Source: Blastomyces gilchristii SLH14081 (lineage: Eukaryota; Ascomycota; Eurotiomycetes; Onygenales; Ajellomycetaceae). From it: a stretch of 11,429 nucleotides of DNA. The position numbers and the translations under genes are program-made. The notes below the pieces were generated by a model. The model searched no databases. It saw nothing but the letters and a program-made list of their open reading frames with translations, and was not told where the DNA came from. Where the stretch lies: contig NW_003101628.1 of assembly GCF_000003855.2 (NCBI RefSeq), positions 113,657-125,085 of the forward strand, given 5' to 3'. Each line of letters starts with the position of its first letter. The first letter of the stretch is position 1. Below are positions 1-8,180 of the stretch, piece after piece.

Positions 1-322
1 GTCTCTAAAATAGAAGATTACCCAGGGGTGGGGTATCTTTGACAGTTTGAACACTGTGTTTGAGCTTTGAGATTCATTCTTGAGTCTTTGTATTTATGAA
101 CTCTTATTTTCAAATCTGCTACTCTTACTTCAGAGATCTTTGACTGTTCAAGTGTCTTTATATATACTAGAACAGAGAAATTTCTTCTGCTTTATCTGAA
201 CTCAATTGAATTTAGTCATACAGACTCTTTTCTTAGTTGAATAGAGTTGTATTCTTCTAATTCATTTTTGAGGAGTAGCATTTCTTCTTCACAGTCAAAA
301 ATTTCAACTGAAATATTATAAA
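1..322 (-). pseudogene. Tad1-like LINE gag (ORF1) fragment, minus strand, runs off left edge
   Basis: Read on the minus strand, this stretch aligns base for base with 2223-2542 of the plus-strand LINE gag. By hand I estimate 85-90% identity, with nearly all differences C/T or A/G and a 2-base indel close to position 20-30. In LINE gag proteins this section leads into the CCHC zinc knuckles that bind the element RNA. The frame reads through phrases such as NISVEIFDCE and KNELEEYNSIQLRKES and then enters the knuckle region, where the first knuckle has Cys codons (TGT) that are mutated in the other copy. The extreme left end keeps a GC-rich run (CCCAGGGGTGGGG) unlike anything else nearby. Similarity to the other copy stops at 322, so the N-terminal gag of this copy is either missing or too different to see. 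The copy lies head-to-head with the plus-strand LINE. It is not functional. Confidence 0.85.
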
Positions 323-1204
323 ATCAGTATATCTTAAGATCTGACTGAGTCTTTGAAATCTGCATAGTGAGATATATTAAATTCAGTTTTAATATCTCAA
401 TATTCAATAGATTCTGCAAGAGATTGAGAACAGCAATATAAGATTTCTATTGAATTTAAGAATTAACTCTATATTGATATAATCATTGACATAGTCTTCT
501 ATTTTAAGATATAAATAATCAGTTTCTCTACATTTCACTAATAATATTTATAGTATTATATAGAAACAGGCTTATATTCTCTATAATATCAAGACTCTGA
601 AGAGACAAAGTCTTGATAGAGAGTATATAGTAGTGTATATCTTAGCAGTTTCTATCTCATTCTTCTGCAGCAGTTAATGCAAAAAAAGATCTTAGAATTA
701 GTTTTTTACTTCTCTTGAAAAAGTAAGATATTTTTCTCTGAGTTTTATATAATATTCTTATAAAGAATTAAAAACAGAGTTATTTTCTATTATAATTTCA
801 TATTCTTTTAAGTAAGAATTACTTTTTCAGTGACTGAAGAGGGTTTATTAATACTTAATTTCTTTTTATACTCTTTATTAACTGATTTGAGTTGCACACT
901 TGTTGTGTGAGAAGAATTGAATGATTTAGAATAAAATTAAATAGTTTTAATCAATTTCTCTGTAAAAAATTAATTTATTTTTTATCAGTTTTTCTCTCAA
1001 AAACTGTTATATTATCTGATTTATTATCAGTTGATATCATACTTTTTCTCTCTGTATCTTAAGGAACAGTTTATAAAGATTTTATTGATTTATTTTAAAA
1101 ATCAATTTTAGTTTATTAGATTCCCTTCAAAAATCTAATCTAGTTACTGAACTAGTGTGAAAAAATCAGATATTTTATATACAAAAGTCTTTCATTCTTC
1201 TTGT
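323..1204. other. AT-rich stretch with no recognisable gene
   Basis: About 880 bases between the two head-to-head LINE copies. Both strands are full of stops. I could not match it to the gag N-terminus of the other copy, although that is what would be expected upstream of the minus-strand fragment. It may be an unrelated or strongly diverged 5-prime part of that LINE, or older decayed repeat. CpG is absent and CpC/GpG is rare, as in the rest of the window, so it has been through the same mutation process. Apart from a small hairpin at 588-617 I see nothing in it. Confidence 0.5.
588..617. repeat. Short perfect hairpin, 9-bp arms
   Basis: ATCAAGACT (588-596) and its reverse complement AGTCTTGAT (609-617) are separated by 12 bases. 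There is no U-tract or adjacent gene to suggest a terminator. In sequence this AT-rich it may well be chance. Confidence 0.35.
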
Positions 1205-1389
1205 GAAACAGTCTGATTAACTTTTCAATTGAAAATAGACTAATAAATCTCTCAATTGAAATAGTCTGATCAACTTTTCATTTGAAAATAAACTGATAAA
1301 TCTCTCAATTGAAACAGTCTGATCAACTTTTTATTTGAAAATAGACTGATAAATCTCTTAATTGAAACAGTCTGACTAACTTTTCATTC
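1205..1389 (+). repeat. 53-bp tandem repeat, about 3.5 copies, in the LINE 5-prime leader
   Basis: Three full units lie at 1205-1257, 1258-1310 and 1311-1363, with a partial fourth unit to about 1389. Each begins GAAACAGTCTGAT and contains a run like AACTTTTCATTTGAAAATAG, ending in AATCTCTCAATT. Units differ at only a few positions, mostly C/T or A/G. The array ends about 10 bases before the first in-frame ATG of the LINE gag at 1400, so it is most simply the 5-prime untranslated region of that LINE. By analogy with the 5-prime monomers of some LINE families it could carry internal promoter activity, but nothing in the sequence proves that. Confidence 0.85.
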
Positions 1390-1399
1390 AGTGAGTAAA

Positions 1400-3010
1400 A
1401 TGAGTTCAAGAGTACACTCAGTTGATGTGAAAAAAGATGTTTTCTGAGATGCTGTTTCTGAGATTGAAATTCTAAAGAGAAGAAAGAAGAAAGAAATAGA
1501 GAAATAATAAGTTCTTAAAATACAGAAACTTGAAAAAGTAAGTAAAATTCTTGAAAAGCAGTGTCTGAGTAAGAAGAATGAAGAAGTTCTGTTAATTCTT
1601 TATACTCAGACTAGACAACTACAAGAGATAATTAAGTTCAAACTTGAAATTTTGAACATAATTCAAAAAACAATGAAATCTTCTAGTACAGTTACTGACT
1701 CTTTCTTATCTTTTACTTCTTCATCTTCTTCTTCAAATCAGAAGAAAATATATACTCAAGTAGTAGAATCTACTCTTTCTAAATCTGCTATCTCAAAACC
1801 TACTCAATATTCTGAGAATACTGAGAAGAATATTACTCAGATCTCTGTTCATAGAAAAGAAGAGAAAAAAATATAAAAAGAGAAAAACTCTTAAGTCTTC
1901 AGAAATAGAAGACTTATTCTCAAAGTCTTAAATCAGAAGATCTTTCAAAGAAACAAGTTAAACTCAAATCTCATTTTCAGAATTAGAAATGAAATTAACT
2001 AGCAGTTCTTTTCTCAGTTAATAACTGATATTAAAGTTTAAAAATAAGTTATAGCTTTAATTAAGTTATCTTTCTTTAAAGATTTTATTAGTTTTATTAC
2101 AATATCTGAATTCAGTACAGAATTTCTTATTTAGAATAAGAATCTCTGAAAATTAGTAATAGAATCTCTACTGAATATAATAATTCTATCTCAAAGAGAT
2201 GAAAAGTGAGATAAATTCATTCTTTATAATATTTCAGTTGAAATTTTTGACTGTGAGAAAGAAATACTACTTTTTAAAAATGAATTAGAAGAATATAATT
2301 CTATTCAACTGAGAAAAGAGTCTGTATAACTTAATTTAATTAAGTTTAAATAAAGCAGAAGAAATGTCTCTATTCTAGTATATATAAAAACACTTGAATA
2401 ATCAAGAATCTCTGAAGTAAGAGTAATAGATTTGAAAATGAGAGTTTATAAATACAAAGACTTAAGAATGAATCTCAAAGCTCAAATATAGTATTCAAAC
2501 TATTAAAGATATGAATACTGTATAATCTCTTATTTCAGAGACTCAAAATGCATATTCTATACTAGAGATTATAAAACTAGTAAGTATAAATATAAAATAT
2601 GCTTAAAAAGAGATGAAATATATCAATATTCTCTACTTAAATACTTCAATTATAAAGACAAACATGCATCTAGCTTAAAAGAATGTGTATTTATTTCAAG
2701 AACTCAGACGAACTGAAGAAAAGATGAAGCTTAAAATAAATCTAAAATTCAAGAGAAAAGTCAAGTCAGTAAATCTATAACTATAAACTTAAAAAGAAGA
2801 AACTTTTAACTATCTAAATCTTTAAACTTCAATTCTTCAGCTAAATATAAACAGAATTTGAATTCTCAAATATCTGTTAAGATTAGAGAATTGAGAAATA
2901 ACTCTGATCATAAACTAGATAGAATGTAAGCAGTTGAGATTTCTGCTTTTGAAAATAGTTATAATTTACTATCTGATAATAGTGATTATCTTTACTCTCT
3001 TTTAGTATAA
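1400..3010 (+). pseudogene. LINE ORF1, gag-like nucleic-acid-binding protein remnant
   Basis: The likely start is the ATG at 1400 (MSSRVHSVDVKKD), just after the tandem repeats. The same frame holds to about 3000 with no net indel, broken only by point stops. The first is TGA at codon 16, and a TAATAA pair follows about 20 codons later. The N-terminal part is charged and helical (KRRKKKEIEK), with a Ser-rich stretch (SFTSSSSSS, around 1700-1735). The longest stop-free piece is 1652-1876. The middle section, 2220-2450, matches the minus-strand copy at the left edge. A zinc-knuckle region follows at about 2490-2700, where several expected Cys codons have become TAT/TAC (Tyr), while the end of it still reads CKDKHASSLKEC-like as YKDKHASSLKEC. 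In LINEs this protein binds the element RNA into a ribonucleoprotein. The C-terminal boundary is uncertain. ORF2 follows in the same frame, so ORF1 and ORF2 may once have been joined or separated only by a stop. Confidence 0.8.
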
Positions 3011-3044
3011 ATATATAATAACAATAATAAAAAAAGTTTAAAAA

Positions 3045-4170
3045 CTCTTTAAAAATCAAATTTATTCAAAAACAATGTAAATAGAAACTTAAATTTTATT
3101 TATTCTTATCTTCAGATTGTATTTGAATAAAAAGTTAACTTTGTACTTCTTCAAGAACTAAACTTTGATACTGAGTAAAAGTACATCATTTCTCATTTAA
3201 GCTATTACTACTTTTTTTTTGAAAAATCTGAGATAAAATCAAGAGTAGTGATTTATGAAAGAAAAAGATCAAGATATTAATTTAATCTGAGATTTGATAT
3301 CATATCTGACTCTGATATTCTAGTGAGTGATATTATAGATAGAGAGAATAAGTTCACTACTACTTAACTCATAAATATCTATAATGAAAAGTTATTGAAG
3401 AAAAATAACAATATCTGAATAATTAATTGAGAATTTTTAAATATAACTTCATTAAGAAACTCTATAATTATAGAAGATTTCAATACATATTATCTCTGAT
3501 AAAATTCAGAATACAAAAGAGTAGTGAGAGTAGAGAATCTAGTTAAATAAATGTTTAAGTATTCAATAGATCTAGTTAATAAGTCTGATTAATAAATATT
3601 CTTTAGAAAAGATATGAAACAGAAATCTATTATAGATCTAATCTTTATATCATAAAATCTAATGAAAAAAAGACTTATAAACTGATTTATTAATTTAAAT
3701 GAGACATCAGAATCAGATCATGAGATTATTCAATTTAATATTAAACTGAGTGAAAAATAAATGAGTGAAAATTCCCTTTCTCTCTATTCAGTATAACTTT
3801 GAAAAAGCTGATTAAAAAGTAGTTGAAGAAAGTATAAAACTGTTAAAATGTGAAAAGCAGAGTAAGTTATATTGAAATCTCAGTCAAGATATCTTAAATA
3901 AAATACTTAAGAATAGAGTAAAGCTCATTACATCTATTATTTTAATAAGTGTTAGAGATAATATTTCAAAGAAAAAGTCTTCTGAGTATTTCAAATCTTG
4001 ATGAAATGAGAATATTATATTGAAAAGTAAATAATTAACTATTACTAGAAGATATTGAAAGAATGATGTAATATCTGATAAAGAGTTCAAAGCTGTCAGA
4101 AATAAATATTTTTCAGATATTAAAAGAGCTAAAACAGACTACTGAAACAAATTTCTTGAAGAAGTATAAG
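3045..4170 (+). pseudogene. LINE ORF2 5-prime part: EEP endonuclease domain and linker (broken)
   Basis: In LINEs the apurinic-type (EEP family) endonuclease nicks the target DNA to prime reverse transcription. The frame beginning near 3071 reads NNVNRN, then VNFVLLQELN (metal-binding Glu at 3155-3157), IIEDFNTY (3467-3490, where the family has GDFN, so Gly has become Glu), IDLIFIS (about 3630-3650) and ESDHEIIQF. The last contains the conserved SDH, intact at 3713-3721. Stops replace Gln, Trp and Arg throughout. Frame 2 holds to about 3765, then one indel between about 3765 and 3788 shifts the linker to another frame. The linker contains VVEESIKLL and ISKKKSSEYFKS followed by a TGATGA pair where this clade has Trp-Trp. 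It ends with TDY, a stop for Trp, then NKFLEE. It is interrupted at 4170 by the LTR element and continues at 9836. Confidence 0.85.
4166..4170. repeat. Target site duplication ATAAG, left copy
   Basis: ATAAG directly precedes the TG that opens the left LTR and is repeated exactly at 9831-9835 after the CA that closes the right LTR. Five bases is the usual duplication made by Ty3/Gypsy integrases. It marks the insertion site in LINE ORF2. Confidence 0.95.
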
Positions 4171-4481
4171 TGTAAGAGGCCTACGCTGAATAGATTGGTA
4201 TAATATTTATAGGTCTTATATAACAAAGTGAAAAACATTAGAAAAGGAAAGAAAGAGAAAGTGTGAGAATCAGTGATCAGAGTGAATATTTATATGTGTA
4301 CACAGTGAAGCTTCAGAGTGGAAGAACTTTATACATGTACACAGTAAAGCTTCAGAGCGGATGAACAGAAATTCCATGAGTTTTTCAGCTGAGAATCAGT
4401 GACTGAGAATCGGAGCTTTCAGTGAGATCTATGAAGTGTAATGAAATAGTCTCTATGATTGATCAGGTGTAGCTCATCACA
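4171..4481 (-). repeat. 3-prime LTR (311 bp)
   Basis: This LTR starts TGTAAGAGGCC and ends CATCACA in plus orientation. It aligns without indels to 9520-9830. I count about 41 differences in 311 positions (about 87% identity), most of them transitions. It keeps only a few CpGs (for example in CCTACGCTG, AGAGCGGAT and AATCGGAGC), while its partner keeps many in the last 140 bases. Confidence 0.95.
4289..4366 (-). repeat. 39-bp tandem duplication inside the left LTR
   Basis: Units lie at 4289-4327 and 4328-4366. Both contain a TTTATA start, a GTACACAGT core, AAGCTTCAGAG and an end in GAAC. The same duplication is in the other LTR. On the coding strand each unit ends with an ATATAAA-like motif preceded by GTACACAT, a possible duplicated TATA box. 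Confidence 0.85.
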
Positions 4482-4700
4482 TTAACCCTCTCTTTTCAGA
4501 GATGAGATTGTATATAGTTCTCATCAGTCAAGAGTCACTGTTTTAGATAACACAGAGCTCAGAGTTCAGATCAGACAATCATAGCTGACTCATTTCACAA
4601 GATATTATCAGCTGCAGCTGTGAAGTCTCTCATTGAAAATATCTTTAATCTCTCACTTCAGTTCATTATCTTCTCCTACAATCTCTGATAACTGTCAATT
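4482..4700 (-). pseudogene. C-terminal chromodomain of the LTR element Pol
   Basis: Chromodomains at the end of chromovirus Pol proteins bind methylated histone H3 tails and direct integration to heterochromatin. In the pol frame the minus strand reads LSEIVGEDNELK, a TGA where Trp is expected, then EIKDIFNERLHSCS, two stops, YLVK, TGA for Trp, VSYDCLI, TGA for Trp, and TLSSVL. This fits the family pattern of an acidic start, WEVEEIL-type strand, YLVKWxGY core and a final TWEP-like helix start. The Gly of the core GY has become Ser. The frame is the same as in the protease, RT, RNase H and integrase. The first in-frame stop after the domain that touches the LTR is TAA at 4482-4484, immediately before the LTR. 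The final codons (KREG) are written in the polypurine tract. Confidence 0.85.
4485..4496 (-). other. Polypurine tract beside the 3-prime LTR
   Basis: The coding strand reads AAAAGAGAGGG, then TTAA, then the TG of the LTR. This purine run in the correct position is the expected primer site for plus-strand DNA synthesis, and it fixes the element orientation as minus. It lies inside the last codons of pol. It is one of few places that kept a GGG run. Confidence 0.8.
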
Positions 4701-4869
4701 GAAAGTCAGTTGAGAAGAGAACAGATCAGTGATAGCACAGTGAAACAAGCTTGTATAAAAGATATTATAAATCTCTGATAATATGTTAAGATAGTAATTA
4801 TAACTGTCTAGAACTTCTATCACTTTATATTTAATATAGCAGTAATTCAGTGTATGAGATGAGTGTGTG

Positions 4870-5850
4870 ATTCATATATTCTTAAGATTCAATCACATCA
4901 GGTCTTCTATCTTATATTACTCAGTAGAATCTCAGTGAATATTAGTTTAATCTTTTTAATTCTATTTAACACTTATCATGAAGACTTCTGCTCAATCACA
5001 GATATCTCAGAGTTTTATTACTATATTATCAGTGATCTGAATTGAACTGTGAAGATTCAGTGTGAAATGTGTGATCTCTAGAAGATTCAATATCTTCATA
5101 TAATATCTGTATGTGAGAAAGAACAGACTTATATCTATTGAAACAGCATCTCAGTCATTGATAGTAACTTCAGCATGTAGAAGAAGATTATATCAATTAT
5201 CTTATAAGTAATTGCAGAACTTATAAAGATAATTCTTTACAGTCTGAATTATCTGTTCTGACATATCATCAGTCTCAGAGTGATAGACAGTTAATAAACA
5301 GTGTATAATCTTGAGAACTTGACAGATTCTTATTCAGAGAGTACTCATGAATTAACAGTCTAAATCTCATACTATAGATTTCAGCAATTCATACATCTGA
5401 TAGAATAGACTCTGTAGATAAGCTTCAGCAACTTGTTCAGTATTCATCTTATTATAAGATTTCAATATTATATCTTTACTTAATCAGTTCACAATGATCA
5501 GAATATTTCTATAATTCTTACTCTCAGAGAGATTAATAGTGAAGTTAATTATTATATCTTATCACATTCTATTAGAGATATTGAGCAGTTTTAGCTGATC
5601 TTTTCTACAGTTCTTTTATAAGATGATGAAAGAATAATAGTTGCAGTTTCAGACAAAACATCTGATGCTGTTTGATATCTCAGATCAGTAAAACTCTTAA
5701 GAGATTATTCAATATAGTTATTCATAACCTGAATAATCAGTAATATAAGAATTATACATCTCTTGTATTATTCAGATATGCAAGGATTCAGACTAAGAGA
5801 CTCAGTGTTATTCATAGAATTACAGAGTATTATTGTCATTAATTAAGTAT
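4870..5850 (-). pseudogene. Ty3/Gypsy integrase remnant
   Basis: Integrase joins the LTR DNA to the target. In the pol frame the N-terminal zinc-finger region ends in NCNYY, the second Cys of the pair having become Tyr. It is followed by the basic linker and DIIINFTINLSESKNYRNILI. The first catalytic Asp (VDF in relatives) is now Asn, at 5544-5546. The second Asp is kept at 5364-5366, after a stop in SIV-stop-DLDC. The Glu is kept at 5256-5258 in SETDDMSEQIIQTV. The spacing is 59 residues between the first two positions and exactly 35 between Asp and Glu, the classic DD35E pattern. Downstream NYLYKFCNYL and SLFFLTYRYYMKILNL match the C-terminal part of the core. Stops replace several Arg and Trp codons. 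Loss of the first Asp and the stops make it inactive. Confidence 0.92.
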
Positions 5851-6279
5851 TCTGAGATATCAGTGCTTATACATAGTTCTGAGAGAAATCAGAGTGCTTC
5901 TTGACATACTACTTCATTAAGTCTTTAAAGAAGTTCATCAGTTTGAGCTGTTATATATCATAATTCATTTAGTGTAGATTTGAAAGATATTGTGATTAGT
6001 GAAGTATATATAGTGTTATAAGTAATCTCATTATAATCAACTAATATCTTCAGATTCAAGAGTCAGTGTTCTTAGTTCAATCAATGCATGTCTGTTACAT
6101 CAGATGATATATCTCACTCTCATTATAAGAGAGCATCTGTTAACAAATTCTGGCTGCTGTGATGATAGTGTATAGTGATATAAAAATGACTTAATAGCTT
6201 AAATCACTGTATCTGTTATTTGATAAGCTTACAGATGATTGTAAAATACTTAAGATTCTTATAATCAGTGATTATCTTA

Positions 6280-6520
6280 AATTTGAAAATACTTCAGAGT
6301 TCAGAGTTCTATTCTTCTAGACAGTATACAATTATAAGAAGTTTCTTATCATAGATTTCATAGTTGCATTCAGTGAGACTTAGTTTCTTAGACATAAAGA
6401 TGTATAATTATAAGATGTCTTTATTATCATATTGCAATATAGCTCTCTCTGTAATATAGTCAGAGAAGTCAGCTTTAACAACTGTTTCATAATCAGAATT
6501 AAATATTATTAACAGAGAGA
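6280..6520 (-). pseudogene. Ty3/Gypsy RNase H remnant
   Basis: RNase H removes the RNA template during reverse transcription. The minus strand in the pol frame reads VVKADFSDYITERAILQYDN, comparable with the DASDY-GGVLSQYD segment of the family. After a stop it reads [21 protein letters not shown], which is close to the conserved KKLSPAExNYEIYDKELLAIV block (around 6315-6385). Here Pro has become Leu and the Glu of DKEL has become Lys, both as expected from C-to-T and G-to-A change. It follows the RT thumb and tether without a frame change. It is broken by stops. Confidence 0.88.
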
Positions 6521-6559
6521 TGTTGATGAACATCTTCTTTATCTATATAAATGCAGCTT

Positions 6560-7500
6560 CAGTATCTGCTGATCACTGAAATACTGAGTTCTTCTTGATA
6601 AATTCTGTAAGTGATCTCACAATATCTGAGAAGTTTTATATAAATTGCTGATAGAAGTTAGCAAATCTGATAAAACTTTATATATCTTTCACAGTATATA
6701 AAGCTTCTCATTCAAGAATGACAGAGACTTTCTCAGAATTCATTCAAATCTCTTTACCAGCTTCTATGATAAAACCTAGATATTTAATACTCTTAACTTC
6801 AAAATCACATTTATTAATATCTATTGATAGTTCTGCTTCTTATAATTATTATAATACTCTTCACACATATTCTTGATATTCTTTTCTGAACTTATCAGTA
6901 AAGATGAGAATGTTATTAAGATATACAGAGACAAATTCATCAAGGAAATTCTGAAGTGCTCAGTTAATATACTTTTGAAATGTACTAAGAGTATTGATTA
7001 GTTCAAAGAGTGTAACTATTCATTCAAAGAGATTATAACATGTTCAGAATACTGTAAGTCATTTATCTTCTTCAGTGATACAGATTTTATAAAACACAGT
7101 GATAATATCTAGTTTTGTAAATTATTGAGCTTGTTCAATGTGAGCTAGGATTTTATTAATAAGAGATAAAGAATAGCAGTTCTTCTTAATTAATCTATTC
7201 AATTCTCAATAATTCACACAGAATTGAAGTTCTTTATCTGATTTCTTTGCGAAGAGAATAGAAGCTGCAGTGAAAGAGTTGATAATATATATGAATCTTT
7301 TATTTAACAAATCATTGAGTGTCTTCTGAAGAAGAAGAAGTTCATCTCAAGACATATTATAAAGAAGGCCTTATAATAACTCAGAATTCTTATCATTTTT
7401 CTTTTCTAACTTGATACTGTGATCTACTTCTGAGTCTTGTAAGAGGAATATATTTATAATATTATCTTATCAGAAGATATCTAAATATTTATGATATTAT
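6560..7500 (-). pseudogene. Ty3/Gypsy reverse transcriptase remnant
   Basis: RT copies the element RNA into DNA. The minus strand reads DHSIKLE at about 7404-7424, where the family has DHxIxLE, then GLLYNMS, a stop and DELLLLQKTLNDLL. NSFTAASILFAKK follows, then VNY and a TGA for Arg/Trp, FTKLDIITVFYKI (catalytic Asp intact at 7107-7109), and finally FVSVYLNNILIF. The last is the YxDD box, with both Asp codons changed to Asn (6912-6917). The thumb and tether follow with CDFEVKSIKYLGFII and FIRFANFYQQFI at about 6650-6830. No net indel is seen. Gly-to-Glu/Arg/Ser and Asp-to-Asn changes are all G-to-A. The loss of YxDD and the many stops mean no activity. Confidence 0.95.
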
Positions 7501-7699
7501 TAAGAGAGTTTTGTATAAGAATCTATTATTATAGTATAAGATAACTTCTCTAGAGCTTTCTTGATATCAGTCAGACTGATGAAATAGATTGTTATATAAT
7601 TCTACTGTCAGTGATCTTTTCAGTGACTTCTTTGTCAGAGTATTTCATAGATGTTGACAGAGATCTGTGTTAGATTCATAGTCTAGTAAATATCATCTT

Positions 7700-8180
7700 T
7701 GTGAATTCTATTATTGTTAGATAATATTAAGCTTCTGTTTCAAGTGTTTAACAAGATATCTTGTTTAGATAGTTAGATAAGTTCTAATATAAGATTATAA
7801 TCAAGATTATCAACTTTATATACATAGACATCTTCATGTTAATGTTCTTCAATATCTATATTCAACTTCACTATGTAATAGATATAAACATCTTTTGAGC
7901 CATTAAATTCTGTGAGAAGTCAGGGTTTTGATAAGAGAATATACTGAAGATTGAAATATCTTATAACTGAAGATTTAATCATTGTATAATAGCATAGATC
8001 ACTATCTATCATGACTTTTATATTATACATATTATCAATCACAGTAGATACAAGAATCACATTCATTATTATCTTCTCTTTAAATTATTATTATCTGATC
8101 TCTTCAAGCTTCTGTTTATGAATTTGAACAGAAGCTAATCTTTTTCCTGTTTCATCAGAGTATTCTCATAGTTATCTTCT
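7700..8180 (-). pseudogene. Retroviral-type aspartic protease remnant and Pol N-terminus
   Basis: This protease cuts the Gag-Pol polyprotein. In the pol frame the minus strand reads NMYNIKVMIDSDLCYYTMIKS. The active-site triad DSG is present as D-S-D, with Asp at 8004-8006, Ser at 8001-8003 and the Gly codon GGT now GAT at 7998-8000. About 60 codons downstream come DVYVYKVDNLDYNLILEL, then a stop, then SKQDILLNT. This matches the (Y)DLILGLPWL block that closes the fold in Ty3/Gypsy proteases. Upstream, in the same frame, ETGKRLASVQIHKQKLEEI forms a likely linker from Gag. The frame is -1 relative to the gag zinc knuckle. Confidence 0.85.

Noticed and set aside
588..617. Hairpin as a transcription terminator or small RNA gene
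   Set aside because: It has no U-tract, no linked gene and no promoter. Nine-base arms are not surprising in DNA of such low complexity.
1205..1389. Regular repeats that could suggest a CRISPR array
   Set aside because: The units are directly adjacent with no unique spacers, there are no cas genes, and the setting is a eukaryotic retroelement.
3884..4090. Minus-strand open stretch coding a hydrophobic 68-residue peptide
   Set aside because: It is antisense to the LINE ORF2 linker, which reads as known sequence on the plus strand. The hydrophobic look follows from AT-rich antisense codons.
4863..5045. Plus-strand open stretch of 60 residues
   Set aside because: It is antisense to the C-terminal part of the Ty3/Gypsy integrase, which is clearly encoded on the minus strand.
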